A stretch of DNA of 64,000 nucleotides from Hydractinia symbiolongicarpus (GCF_029227915.1 NC_079882.1:18612501-18676500), one strand, 5' to 3'. Positions 12,601 to 24,553 are shown, counted from the stretch's first letter. Notes: generated by a model from the sequence alone, not told the origin. Numbers and translations are program-made.

Positions 12601-15294
12601 CCTAAGAGAGGAAATTGAACTGAAAGAGAAAGATCGTTTCAGGCGCGAAGCAGAACTGACGCAGGTAAACTTGTTGTTAGATACCAGTAAAGAAGAAGTA
12701 GAAAGTTTAAAAGAGAAGCTTAAACCTAAAGACACTTTTTCAGTCGAAACTGAAAATCCACAGTTTGACGAACATGTCATCCAAGCCTACCAGCAAGCTC
12801 TTCTTGACGAACAAACGAGACTACGAGAAGCTGCTCGTGAAATAGAAGAGCTACGGAAAGATAACTACGCCGTTGCAGAAACCCTGGAATCAGAAAAGTC
12901 AGATTTGCTGGATCGTCTACTCAAAACCGAAGAAAGTTTGGAAAATATGCAGCACGAAAAAAACGAACGTGAGGCTACTGTCAAATCACTGAGAGAAGAT
13001 ATTGTATTGATTGTTCAAGAAAAAGAACGCCTCGTTTTTCAGTGGAGAAAGAAGTTGGATGAATCTGTGAAGAAGCGAGGGGAAATTCGTGCTAATTTGC
13101 AGAATGAACTTGAACAAAATTGCGAAGAGATGGCTTTTGCTCAACACAATCTATCTTTGATTAATGAGTCAATTCTAGAATGTCAGGAAAAACTTGTAGC
13201 TTCCGAAGCGGAAAAAGAAAGGGCAACGACGACCGTACAACAATTGATTTCGAAGCTAAATATCGTCACTACTGAAAGGGATACTTTACAAAACGCTGCA
13301 GAAGCAAATCAGATAGAGATAATGACATTAAATAAACGCTTAGAATCGAGTCACAAAAAAAAGGAGAACCTGCAACAACAAAACAACGAGAGGAAGAAAC
13401 GAAATGAAGAATTCCAAGCAGCTATAGTTGACTTAGAAGTGCAGAATACAAAGGATCAAAGAACTATATCTACTCTGCGCCAAGATGTCGAGTTGCTAAA
13501 AATGGAGAAAAAGGAACTAGAAGGTAGGTTAAGAAAAGAAGTAGAAAATGCATGGGAGGAACTAGTTCAACAACACAACACGCTGCGAGGGGAGTCGTTT
13601 ACAAAGGAAAAGACGATACAGGAGCTACGGCGAGAGTTAGGAACTTTAATCAGAGAGAAAGAATTCTTGACATCTGCCATGCGTGGTCAGTTATCCACTG
13701 GAGAACAAGCTCTTGGCGATATTGAGTACTTGAAGTTTCAAGTGCAACAACTTAAACGCGAGAATGATGAAAGCGCCAGTGGCTATGATACTCTCACGAC
13801 TAATGTGGAGTTAAAAATGAATGAATTACAACAAGAGAAGGAATCTCTTTCCTTAAGAATGGCCACTCTTCGTGCCATGCTCGAACAAGAAGTGAAGGAC
13901 CATGAAAAAACAAAATTTTATAAAGAACAGTTGTATCGGAATCGTGGTGTTGCCATTGATAAACTAAAGGGTAGCGTGACGGGGATAAAAACTAATTTGA
14001 AATCCCTTCGAGATGAAATGGGTACCAACTTGTCTGGCGTGAAGCAAGTGTGCGAAGAATTTGTGATGAATCTAGCACCGGCCATCATTAACGCGCAATT
14101 ACAAAAAGTTAACCAGCAAACAGCTCCTGTAAATGATATCTTGCAACGAAATAACAATCTGTTGAAGGAACAGGTGAAAGAAAAAGTTTACGATCTGGAG
14201 AGAAATTCTCGGAAATTGCAAGACTCTGAAAGCGCTCGTCGATTGGCCGAAGCAAGGTTGAGAGATTTGGTCAATGTGTTGCAAGAGCTGGGAGCAATTA
14301 AGGCAGTTCAGGTAGGTGTTGTTGCAAGTAATTCAAGTGGGCTGTGGTTATGAAATGATATTGATGTGTTTATTTAGTTTCAAATAGTTAGTTTAATTTA
14401 CACTTGTGTACTTTTTACAGGACAAATTGTTGCAAAAGGAATCTAGTGTAGCAGCTCTTCACAATCCTCCTTCAGAAATTGAAGAATTAAGAAAAAGGTG
14501 AGTGATTTTTTTTTTAAGAATATCTCTTCCTTTTTCCTATTTTGTGCTGCTGTGACTAATGCACTTTTTTCATGTTCAGTCTTGATGAAAAAACACATAA
14601 AATTCAAGAAAACCTGGACACCATAGTATTGCTACAGGTATGTACGTATTACGTCATGCATATTGGTCGCTACTTTTTTATCTATTGTTTATCGTATACG
14701 TTAAAAACGTTGCATCTACAGTTTCTGATTACGATCAACACCTGAAATAATTGATACATTCGTCATTCTCCTCTGATAATCGAACGACAGTACAACACAA
14801 AATGTTGTGAGGATATCTGCTCTTTATTTTCAGAACGCTGTACATGCGTGGCGCGAAAAGTATCATGCTCTTGAAGATCAACTAAACACGATACCAGTCA
14901 GTGAAATATCGCAACTTACCACTGGACCTGACCAGGTACTCTCATCACCAGTTGTGATTTACTTCTTGTTTTTATTTTGTTAAATTTAACGTTCCTTACA
15001 ACTTAACAGTTTCATCACGTATAAAAAGCATTCCCTGTTTCCTGAACTTAAAAGTTTCGCAATTAAGTGTTTAGAAGTACTTTTACGGGTACTCAATATC
15101 GCAAAATTATTCGCGAAAATTTCTTGACAGTGATGCGAATAATTAAAAAAAGATCATGCTCGCTATTTACAGGTTTGACATGTTACATATGTTTAAAAAT
15201 ATTTTAGGGCTTCGTGGAGACTCCAATGACTCCTTTATCATCCGTCAAAATGACTGAACCGGAACCTGCGACACCTACCATGCGCAGGACTTAA
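684..15294 (+). CDS. giant coiled-coil protein, golgin/giantin-like, 5'-partial (six exons)
   Basis: Exons are 684-9205, 9305-14311, 14421-14497, 14580-14637, 14834-14935 and 15208-15294 (stop TAA). All junctions are GT..AG and phases agree, giving about 4616 residues in the window. The frame is open at its 5' end with an acceptor at 683, so the N-terminus lies upstream. The protein is almost wholly acidic E/K/Q/L heptad coiled coil. Three non-helical linkers rich in S/T-P break it, near nt 4050-4500, 7280-7510 and 11780-12080. The second linker holds a W-rich acidic patch (GWGDASGWEDE). A basic motif of the type AKLKLKxKxTxxxRD recurs at nt 5785-5835, 7585-7650 and 7760-7815. The tail is short, T/P-rich and has no membrane helix, unlike giantin. 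Such proteins act as Golgi tethers or as centrosome or kinetochore scaffolds. Composition alone cannot decide which, so golgin-like is a guess. Confidence 0.85.
1010..1450 (+). repeat. three in-frame 147-bp coding repeats (49 residues each)
   Basis: The block around SKEETVLSLL, SKEDAVVSLL and SKEETVKMLL has its first codon at 1010, 1157 and 1304, an exact 147-nt period. Each unit is 49 residues, which is seven heptads, so duplication keeps the coiled-coil register. Confidence 0.75.
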
Positions 15295-15758
15295 GTTTGT
15301 GTTTTGAGTAGCTTACTAACTTAACTTGGAAGTGATTGTTCTAAAAGCGGTGTTGTGGATTGGTATTCCCATTCATGTAGTGCTTCAAAGAACTATAAAC
15401 TTTTTTATAGTAGACTTCCACATCAATTGTATGTATATATACCAGCAACGAAAAACCAAAAGAAGACGGTACCGTTCATCTTCTAGCTTCTCGCCGTGTA
15501 ACACGTTCGGCGTGTTGGTGAAACAGAGTGTTGACGTGTGGAATTACTTTTGTTTACATTTTTTATTTAATGCGAATTGCAATATTTGTTCTTGTATGAA
15601 CAGACACCATTAAAATTGTGAATGGCACCCTTTTTACGGTTTCGCCATATTTGTATAAACTAGCATAAAATTATATTTTAAATGGTATTTATAATTCCGA
15701 AACAATATGACAAATATACAAATATTTTGAAGTTAAAAATAATATGTCGTAAAGGAAT
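15295..15758 (+). other. 3' UTR of the coiled-coil gene and following spacer
   Basis: This follows the TAA at 15292-15294. An ATTAAA hexamer near 15609 and AT-rich sequence to about 15690 are candidate polyadenylation signals. The 95-codon open frame here has no recognisable domain and is treated as UTR. Confidence 0.4.
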
Positions 15759-17145
15759 AACAGACCATGTTGCAGCCTTTTGAGGCCTGTTCACGCGGCT
15801 AGCGGCCTTGAAGGAGCCCTGGCACCAAGAAAAATGATTTGAGACGTCATCGTCCAATGAGAATGTAAGGAAAACACTAATGTCAGATTTATATGTATTG
15901 GCCTGCCTGTAACAGGCTACATTGCGCGTATTCCAGCGCACTCATTTAGCGGCGTTGTAAGGCCCTGGTGCCAAGAAAAATGACTTGGGACTCCGTAGTC
16001 CATAAAGACCGAAAAGACAACAACGATGGACGCGACGCAACGATGGTTCCAACCACGCGATTTAGGTGTAGAGGCCTCATAATTCCGTAACAGGCCATAT
16101 TACAGACTTGGAGAATTGTACATGCAGTTTGGCGGCGTTGTAAAGGCCTGGCGTCAAACAAAACGGCTTTTCAAGTCGTAGTCCATTGGGACGGAGGGCC
16201 AACACCAATGGCCACCTGCCTGAACTCATGAAACTACGTAATTTAGGTGTACGGACCTAATAAGTCAGTAACAGGCCTTGTTACAGACTTTGAAGCCGTG
16301 TGAACGCAGTTAGCAGCGTTGTGAGTGCCTGCTGCCGAGGGAATGGCCATGGAACGTCATTAAGACGGGAAGGACAGCACCAGTGGCCATTGGTGTTGTT
16401 CTCCCTGTTTCAATAAACTGCGACGTGCCAAGTCGTATTCTTCGGCGTCTGGCCCTTACAACGCCTCCAGATGTGTACACAGACCTCCAAAGGCTGTATG
16501 TAATATGGTCTCTTACAGTTTTATAAGGCCATTACACCTAGATGACGTGTTTTGGCGCGTCTGGGCAGGTAATCACCACTGGTGTTGCCCTTTCAGGTTT
16601 AATGGACTTCGACGTCCCAAGTTGTTTTCATTTTCGCCTGACCCTTACAACGCTGCTAACTGCGTGCACAAGCCTCCAAAACCTATGTTACAGTCTTATT
16701 AGCACCTTCACATAAGTCAAGAGGTTCCACGTGTCAAGGCAGGTGTGTACCAGTGTGTTTCTTCCCGTCTCAAAGGACTACGATATCCAAAGTTGTTTTC
16801 ATTGACAGTAGGCCCTTGAACGCCACCAACTGCGTCAGACCTCCAAAGGCAGTAATATGGCCCGTTACAGCCTTATAATGCCCCTATACCTAAATCACGT
16901 GATAGAACGTTCACTGGCAAGTGAAGACCGGTGTTATCCTTCCTGTCTTAACGGATTACACCTTTTGTATTCTTTGGGGACAGACCGTTATAACAACGCT
17001 AAATGCGTCTACAGGTAATCAAATGCTGTAATACGACCTGTCACCATACCTTAATCACGTTGTTCCACGCAACCAGACACGTGACCATTAGTGTTTTTCT
17101 TCCAAATTTAATGGACTACGGCGTCTTAACCCTATTCATGCTTGT
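15759..17145. mobile_element. foldback-like inverted array of about 178-bp subrepeats
   Basis: Four degenerate units run forward; the landmark TAACAGGC falls at about 15759, 15910, 16088 and 16269. Four more run as reverse complements, with the landmark near 16507, 16683, 16858 and 17034. The switch is a small palindrome around TGGCCA near 16386. Unit length is about 151-181 bp. Long inverted arms built of internal subrepeats are the pattern of foldback elements (FB/NOF-type MULEs). No transposase is seen between the arms, and target-site duplications were not identified. Confidence 0.6.
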
Positions 17146-17154
17146 TCTTTTAGG

Positions 17155-17290
17155 GGCTCCTCAATGCTGGGTGGGGGGGGGGGGGGGGCGGATTCGACCC
17201 ACCCCCTGTGTAATTTCTAAAATTCTTGTCCGTTGGACTTGAAACTTACCACAAATGTTGTCCAGGTATTATTAAACAATTTGGTGAAAA
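17155..17290 (+). repeat. G16 tract with flanking repeat-like sequence
   Basis: A run of 16 G (17173-17188) follows GGGT and precedes a block starting GGCGGATTCGACCCACCC. It looks like the end of an unidentified dispersed repeat. The run could form a G-quadruplex and is also a likely place for sequencing length error. Confidence 0.35.
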
Positions 17291-17341
17291 AAATTTAATT
17301 GTTTAAAAAAGTTAATTGTCGCATATATGCTGTGAGTTTAG

Positions 17342-17522
17342 TCTCTTTAATAATAGCCGTATTTTGTGTGTGTGTCCGCGAAAGCCGCGTCCCGTAACGG
17401 AAACACGAAATTTTAAAAATGCGCACAAATACAAAATGCGATATATTTTTGTCCACTTTGTTACGACGATTAAATTTAAAGGACGGGCGAACCCGTTGAT
17501 TTTTCCACGGGCTAACGACTAG
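17342..17522 (+). mobile_element. Helitron-like non-autonomous element, copy A
   Basis: It starts TCTCTTTAATAATAGCC and ends CTAACGACTAG followed by T. A short hairpin (arms like CCCGTGG/CCACGGG around ATTTTT, one mismatch here) sits 11 nt before the CTAG end. A 5' TC, a 3' hairpin about 11 nt from CTRR, and a following T are the known terminal features of Helitrons. The sequence after the end (CCCGTATACGTCTGTCCGTC) resembles the head of copy B, suggesting tandem units. No Rep/helicase is encoded. Confidence 0.55.
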
Positions 17523-18774
17523 TAACAATAATAATACCCGTATACGTCTGTCCGTCACGCAAAATGGTAGCTTATCTGCGCAAGTAGCGAGACGCACGCA
17601 ATGCGGTAAAAAAGGAGTGGTAATGCTGACTGTTGAGACCCTGAGTAAGACCTAATGAAATTTACAAGCTAATGCAAGTCTCATCTTCACCCAAACCCTT
17701 TCGGACAACATGGACAGACATTTATCATCTACCAATATTGTCCTAAATCTTCTCAGATAACATGAACCGGGATATATCCCCTACCCATATTGTCCTAAAC
17801 CTTCTCTATATGGCGGCAGGAGAGCCAAAAACAATCCGTGTCACTTCAAATTCCTCGGAAATGTTTTCCCCACAACTCGGATTTTTGGTCATAAATATTT
17901 GAATTCCCCCTCTCTAGAGATCGGCACTGTAATTGCGACGACCCTCTCTGGACATGGGCGCCTGAATATTTTTTCGCCTTGCTTGGGACACGAGGGCTGA
18001 AAATATTTGGAACTATGAATTTCTTTTTTAGGGCGGGAAATATTTGCGGCCATGAATTATCGATTCCGGGCAGGTAAATTATTATTATTTTTAGATACTT
18101 GATACAATTTAGCCTACGAATTTTTATTTGGTAGTCGCGAAGACCGAGACCGCCACTGTAACTCTAATGTATGTCACACCACATATCACAACACAACTTA
18201 TTCATAAATGAAATGTTTCAGGTTTCTTTTGATAATATATCCTGGTTTATCCCGCCACAAATAAAGAAAAAACTTTCCTATTTCATCGCTTTCTGAAATT
18301 AAATTCTTCACCACAACTATGGCGGCACACCATCGAAAACGTGCGGTGGAGATACCAAATAAATAACAAACTCATTGGCCTTACGTACTAAGAATGTATG
18401 CCATAGATTCTTTCTTAAGTTAAACTAACCACGGTTTAAATGAGCAGCCCTATATTTTTTTCAGGAGGGAGATGTTTTGTTGATGAAACTGCGCGTTAAA
18501 GTTTCTTTTTGTTATGAATACTATTTGTAAGTGTTAATTTCCTTTTACACTTCATATGCTAACCTAGAGATTGGCAGAAAGTTAAAGTTGTTTGTTATTA
18601 TACCAAATATAGAACTTAGTAAAGCGTATAAAAGAATATAACCATATCCTTATCAGTTAATTGACGAAACAGACAATAAGAACTGGATATAGTAGCAAGC
18701 TACCTTAAAAACTGGGCTAAGCTGCAATATATACTGCTGCTTGTTTTATTGAAGCAATCTGTGATGTATATAGC
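17523..18774. other. intergenic, upstream of the CABIT-SAM gene
   Basis: No gene is recognised. Two similar stretches carry the phrase ATATTGTCCTAAA near 17730-17810, probably old repeat debris. Promoter and 5' UTR of the downstream gene must lie here, but no specific element can be assigned. Confidence 0.4.
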
Positions 18775-18798
18775 TAAAGGTCTAGAATAACAATAAAC

Positions 18799-21306
18799 AT
18801 GGATGAACTTGAATGGTTAGAATGTAATGAAACTCTTGAAGATATATTTAAAAATCCTAAAGTTCAATTTCCACAGCTTATAAAATTGTCAGAAAAAATT
18901 ACATCAGTTAATTGTAATGAAACATTAGAAAAAGACCAAGTTATAACCATACTTGCTAAAAAAACTATTGCAAAATTAAGTGGAACGGATGCAAAAGCTC
19001 GTGAAATAAGACTTCCTGTTGATTGTCCTTTCCGTGTACAATTAAAATTGCCAGCAGGAAAAGAAAAGGACTTTGAAACAATTGAAGAATTGGCTAAAAC
19101 TGACCCTTTACCAAAATTTGTTGAAGTGACAAAAGTAGAAGGATTAGAGTCAGTAAAAGTAGGGGATCGTTTAAAAGTTGTTATAGCTGAGAAGAGTGGT
19201 GGTGAACCATCCTTTATACACTTTCGCAGTTCATCTGGAAAACATGTTAAAATTAATGTAAACCAAGAAATCTCTTTCCGGCTTGCAGTGAATGATGCAT
19301 CAGAGCAACCGCTATCAAAAATTGCTGAAAAATCAAGAGAGCTTCCAGTAGCTGCCAAATTTTTAAAAGAAAAAAATGTGCCTCAAATATATCTAGACTT
19401 GGGAGTTTTTAACATTACAAAAGGTTTTACTGAGCATGTTGTTCTTGCATCAGCAAATAAATCAAAATCTGAGTTTGCTGTTATATTTCCGCTGAATTTA
19501 AATGTTAAATTTCAAGTTACTTCCAAGCTAAAATTAGCAAAGGATGAACAATATAGAGAACTTTGTTCGAATTGTTCTAATGTTGATGAATCTGAGATAG
19601 CAGAGTATTTAAATGTTGTCAACCCAGCAGATGATGAAACACGATATGTAATTAAGTATAAAAAACTTCTTAAATTGATACACTCAGAGTCCACTGATAC
19701 TGACAGTGATAGTGATACAAAAAAGGAAGTTAGTATTTCAGGTAGTGTTTCTAAAGAGGAAGAAGCTGTTCTAACCCTACATACAGAGCAACGAGACCTT
19801 GTTCGGAAACAACAGAAAGAAAAAGAACGTATGGCCAAATTAGAAAAAGAGCGCTTAAAAGCTGAACGCAAGAAAGAGAAAAAGGAAAGGAAAGAGAAGG
19901 AGAAAGAGGAACGCAAGAAGAAGAAATTGTCGCATGCTGTGAACACACCTGAGATGATTGGAGAAGATTTGTACATTGTTCCTGAATCACCTTCACTACC
20001 AACTTCACCAAAAAGCCCAGCCAGCCCCTGTGGTAATGAAGATTCTAAGCAACCACAATGGGCATTGCATTTACTGAGTAAGGTGAAAGATGTAAAAGAT
20101 CGCACTAAATCCTTAGGACGAAAACCTAAAAAGCGTGGTAAACTGAAGCAAGACACAACCTTTGATTCAACTGACAATCTTAGTTCCAATCCTTCAAGTG
20201 ATTATTATACTGGTCTAGATGATGATGATGATGATGCATTTTCTGATAGTTTATATGAAACCCTTCCATGTGACATGGCATATGAGTCTTTAGATTTAAT
20301 CGCTCAGGCCAAGCGTTCACTTGCCCCAAATACAGCAGAAAGTAATGGTGACAGTGGCTTTGACGAAGTTGATCAAGCTAAAATTAAAGCTTGGAGAGAT
20401 TCAATGCAACCTCCTCCTTTACCTGGTAACCACCCGCATCAAAACAGAATTGACAATAATAATAGTGATGATATCTATGAAGTTGCTATCGATAGCGCAT
20501 CTGCCAACCCAAATAATGCCAGTGCCAAAGCATGGAAAAGTTTTTACAATATCGTTGAGCAAAGTGCCAATGAGATTTCAATGTGGAGTATGGAAGATGT
20601 ATCAAACTGCTTACAAGACCTTAAGCTAGGAAAGTATAAGAAAACATTTGATGAGTCACAAGTTGATGGACAACTCTTGCTTGACTTAGACGAAAGTGTT
20701 TTAAGAGATCTTGGTTTAAACTTTTTTGAAGCTCGCAAGCTTAGAAAGTTTGTATTTGGTTGGCGCCCTGATGCAATAAGACCTCCAAACTATCCAGAGC
20801 TCAAAGGATTTGACAGTGAGAATCCATCTGATTGGAGCGAGAAAGATGTTATTGCACACCTTCAAGTCATAGACATCAATGATTTTTCCGAGTTTTGTGC
20901 TGAAAATCAAGTAAATGGTGATTTATTAAAAGACATCTGCATTGATGAAACCATAATGATCTCAATTATAAAAAGCCGTGATCGAAAACTAAAAACAGTG
21001 AAAATAAAAAACTACGTTATTGACAAATGGAGGCCAAAGAAAAAAGGGGAAGGTCATTATGTAAGTTACACAGCTAGTCAGAAAGAAATCCCACAACCTG
21101 CAAAAAGTTCAAGTGCCAATCATTCACCAGTATCCAGAGCAGCATCTTCCCCTTATAGCACACAGCGCAATCGTAAAGTTAGTGATAATAGTACACCATT
21201 GGGCATTGGAAAGAAAGTCGGAGGTGATGCACCACTGATTGCAAGAATGAAACAGCAACTGGAGGAAAACAAGAGTAGTTGGGAGAATCGAAAAAAGGCT
21301 ATTTGA
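18799..21306 (+). CDS. CABIT domain and tandem SAM domain adaptor (GAREM/THEMIS-like), 835 aa, intronless
   Basis: The ATG at 18799 is in an AACATGG context, with an in-frame TAA at 18775, so the start is well supported. Residues about 15-290 resemble the all-beta CABIT module of THEMIS and GAREM proteins. An acidic D/S stretch follows, then a very basic helix (about 345-380, many EKE/KKE) and a proline/serine linker with tyrosines in acidic contexts (DLYIVPESP, SLYETLP, DDIYEVAID). There is a poly-D run near residue 475. SAM 1 is about 595-655 (MWSMEDVSNCL...) and SAM 2 about 676-750 (DWSEKDVIAHL...). GAREM proteins link receptor tyrosine kinases to Grb2/ERK through CABIT and tyrosine motifs, and usually have one C-terminal SAM, so the pair is unusual. 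A role as a cytoplasmic signalling adaptor is inferred from this. The whole CDS is one exon. Confidence 0.8.
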   Translation: MDELEWLECNETLEDIFKNPKVQFPQLIKLSEKITSVNCNETLEKDQVITILAKKTIAKLSGTDAKAREIRLPVDCPFRVQLKLPAGKEKDFETIEELAKTDPLPKFVEVTKVEGLESVKVGDRLKVVIAEKSGGEPSFIHFRSSSGKHVKINVNQEISFRLAVNDASEQPLSKIAEKSRELPVAAKFLKEKNVPQIYLDLGVFNITKGFTEHVVLASANKSKSEFAVIFPLNLNVKFQVTSKLKLAKDEQYRELCSNCSNVDESEIAEYLNVVNPADDETRYVIKYKKLLKLIHSESTDTDSDSDTKKEVSISGSVSKEEEAVLTLHTEQRDLVRKQQKEKERMAKLEKERLKAERKKEKKERKEKEKEERKKKKLSHAVNTPEMIGEDLYIVPESPSLPTSPKSPASPCGNEDSKQPQWALHLLSKVKDVKDRTKSLGRKPKKRGKLKQDTTFDSTDNLSSNPSSDYYTGLDDDDDDAFSDSLYETLPCDMAYESLDLIAQAKRSLAPNTAESNGDSGFDEVDQAKIKAWRDSMQPPPLPGNHPHQNRIDNNNSDDIYEVAIDSASANPNNASAKAWKSFYNIVEQSANEISMWSMEDVSNCLQDLKLGKYKKTFDESQVDGQLLLDLDESVLRDLGLNFFEARKLRKFVFGWRPDAIRPPNYPELKGFDSENPSDWSEKDVIAHLQVIDINDFSEFCAENQVNGDLLKDICIDETIMISIIKSRDRKLKTVKIKNYVIDKWRPKKKGEGHYVSYTASQKEIPQPAKSSSANHSPVSRAASSPYSTQRNRKVSDNSTPLGIGKKVGGDAPLIARMKQQLEENKSSWENRKKAI

Positions 21307-24300
21307 TCAGTCTTCCTATTTTCATTTTTCATTTTTTATAACTATCTTCATAGCATTTTATAGTATATAAATATGCAACTTTTTTTAATGAAGGAGTTGC
21401 ATATATTTTATAAGAGTGGCATGGTGGTATTTTTTCAGAAATCTACTGATCAGTGAGTAAATAGCAATGAATTTCCTTTGTTGATTATTTTGTGTTTTAA
21501 TTAGATATCATGAATAAAAGAAGTTTATCTAGCTTTCAAAAAAAAAATTTTTTTTGTATTGCCATTGACATTGAGTATTATAAAGTAATTTTAGGATTAC
21601 TTTTAATGTTTGCTTTTGTCATTCATACAAATTACCTTTCTATAAATGCCTATTTAATTTTATTGATTAGTTTTTTTATAATCATCTTTTTTCTGATTCT
21701 GAACCATTATTTTTCACCATTGTGAACAGGCTATCAAGGCTCACTTTACTAAGTCTAGCTTCCGTGAAAAACCCATGTGTCAATAATAATTTAATAAGTA
21801 AAAAAGTAAATGGATTATTTGGAAATAGAAATTTTTTTTTGTTCGCCCTGTTAGTTGTATTTTCAAAATGGTTTGCGAAATTTGAAAGCCTGTTGGGCAC
21901 TAATTTTTTTTATATATATTATTCTTGCACTTCACACACAACACTAAATATATAGTGTTCTTAATAATACGTGTGATTTTAAACAACTGATGTATGCAGA
22001 GCTGGCTATGCAATTTGCAGTGAAATAGTGCTTTCTCAACGGTTACATGGGTCTTCCATACTTTGAAAGCAATTTCGTGGGTTTTGCGTACCTCGGTTTT
22101 CAATTGTTGTAATAGCAAGACCAAGGGAATCACCTAGTCACTAAAATTTATTAGGATGTATATACTTGATATTTATACACGTGATTTTTAACTATTTACA
22201 TTTGATGTTACCTAGCACAAAAGATTTTATAAATTGCGGGAAAAACCGTTTTCCCCTAATTTTTTTATGTTGTCCATTTTTTCACACCAAAGGCTGGGTA
22301 CAAAATCCTTTTTTAAATGATCTTTTTATCGTTTTGTCAGCACTGAAGTTATCATAAGAGCATGTGTTTGTGAATTTGATGTGGGATGTTCTGTAAAAAA
22401 ATAAAGATAGATGCTCTCCGATTCTTTTATAAAAAGGATCATGTATTTCAGCATATTGTTTCTCATTCTATGTTAAAAGTTTCCATAACTGAGTTGTAAT
22501 TAGCGACCTGTTGTAGTTGTCATTGATTTTCAATACCATCGCGTAATGTTATTTTGCACACTTTGTTACCAGATTTTTTAACTCTGATTGCAATGCAGTA
22601 AATTTACTGTTATATATATGGTAATCTGGTTTATGAGTTGAAGTAATTGTTGTGGTATATGTGGATTGATGTAGCTTTGCTTGCTTTAATTGTAAAACTT
22701 GACAGCAGTGCGGAAAATTTTGCATTTTATTTTGTTATTGACATTTCTGTTTTTTTCGAGTTTCTCTTTTATGTACTCGAGGTTGTTAGATATATTCTAA
22801 TAAGCCGGCCTTACAATCGTGTTGCGCGGGGGAGGATGAGCTTTTGTGTTGAATTGATATAGTAGGTATGTTGTAAGGATTAATCTCATTTATTTGTTTT
22901 CATGCTTTTATACGCGTTCACAAAGTGATTAAAACTGATATTGTTTGAATGTTTTATTTAAACGACTGTGATTAAAGTCCAGACTTCTAATATTTGCATA
23001 TTTGCACTTTTTTTAATTTAATAATTTTCTGTGAATATGACTTTACACAATAATATATACAAAAAATATTCCATATAACAAGACTATATTCCATTTGTGA
23101 AAAAAACTGTTACTTAAAAGTTTATTTCTATTCGGTTTTTCATCATTTGAGTGTGTTCTGTTTTTTGTTGTTGTTTGACAAATAATCGCCCAACGCATGA
23201 TGAAACGTCCGTACAGGTTTTTACACAAAGTGGAACACAGTCTTGCCTGTCGATCCATTGTGCACTTTTTAACATTGTAGTTGCTTTTTACCTATTTTCC
23301 CGACCGAATGGCACAATACCTTATTCAGATTATTACGCGGTACCTCTACTTAGCCTTTTTGCTGCATGTATCACTATTCCTCTGGATATTGTATAGTTTG
23401 CACGGTATGTATGAGTAGAGATTTTTTGAACGTAGATTGTAAGTTGTTCTGAAAAAAATGCATCAATGAATTGCGCTTTTTTATATCCTCCAGATGAATT
23501 TTATTAAACGAAGTGTATACTAAAACAATTTGAACAGAAAAAGTGTATTGTTAATAATGTTTCCTAATAACATTCTAAGATCTGGGACCAAGGTTTGCTT
23601 TTAAGTTAGTCACATAATACATGTTATATATATATAAGCATAACGCGTACAAGCATATTCCGGCTCAGATAGGGGAATTTGCTAAGCATATGCTAAGCAT
23701 ATGGTCCAGCTTTGATGAGTACTTTTGATGCGTGTTTTTTTTCTTGTGATATTAGTATTTTAATTAGAGACGACTTCTTAATTCCTTATACACAATAAGA
23801 CTTAACTAACACCACTATACTGTCTAAACTTGTCTTGTGTAATTATACCTTTAGTTTTGTTGATGTTCTTTTAAAAATAACAAGAAGCCCTGCGGCTTAA
23901 AGATTTCTGCCATTAGCAATAATCTAACAAAGTACTGAACTCTGAAGAGGACTGAGTAATATGGTGGAACAAAATCATTGAATATTTAAAATTTTAAAAT
24001 TCAATTTTTGATTATTATTATTGTAACTGTAAATCATAGCTAACTAAACTCACATAAACTTCTTTTCTCTATAAGAACAATTTTAAAAGAAAAATAATAA
24101 ACCTGAAAATTGATGAACAATAAAAACAACGGCAAGGCTGAAAATTTATTATTATCTCCTTTTCTCTGAAAAACAGCTTGGAAAATATCTTTAATTGTGG
24201 CAGCAAATTTATTTTTACATTATCAGTTACGAAAAGTTATTTTCAGACTACATATTCTTATTTCACAATTTTATAGCTATAATACATTATGTTTCACCAA

Positions 24301-24373
24301 AAATATTCAGCCTCAACAATTCCTCTTTAAATTGAAATTCATGAATTATTAATTAGTCCTGCTGAATATAGCT
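21307..24373. other. 3' UTR and intergenic DNA, no gene seen
   Basis: This follows the CABIT-SAM stop. AATAAA hexamers near 21513 and 22400 could serve as polyadenylation signals. The remaining sequence is AT-rich, with only short open frames and a TATATA run near 23625. Nothing else can be supported. Confidence 0.45.
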
Positions 24374-24553
24374 TTAAGGCCGTTTCACATTACAGCAATA
24401 TATAGAAAAATATTGACAGCAATATATTTATGAATAATGATATCAATTGAAAATTATTGAATTCATTATATTGGAAAATATTTCGAATTATTGCAAATTG
24501 TCTCTTTAAATGTCTCTTTAAATGTCCATTTAAATTTTGTTGTAATTCAAAAT

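Noticed and set aside
1057-14284. Many antisense open frames of 60-150 codons under the coiled-coil exons
   Set aside because: They mirror the E/K/Q codon pattern of the sense frame, are Ser/Phe/Leu-rich and show no domain.
15326-15613. 95-codon frame after the coiled-coil stop
   Set aside because: No domain, and it lies where the 3' UTR is expected.
19512-20189. 225-codon antisense frame under the CABIT-SAM gene
   Set aside because: It is a shadow of the acidic/basic coding stretch (Ser/Phe-rich); the sense frame has recognisable domains.
21510-21725. Hydrophobic 71-codon frame after the CABIT-SAM gene
   Set aside because: AT-rich sequence gives F/I/L-rich frames by chance; no supporting context.
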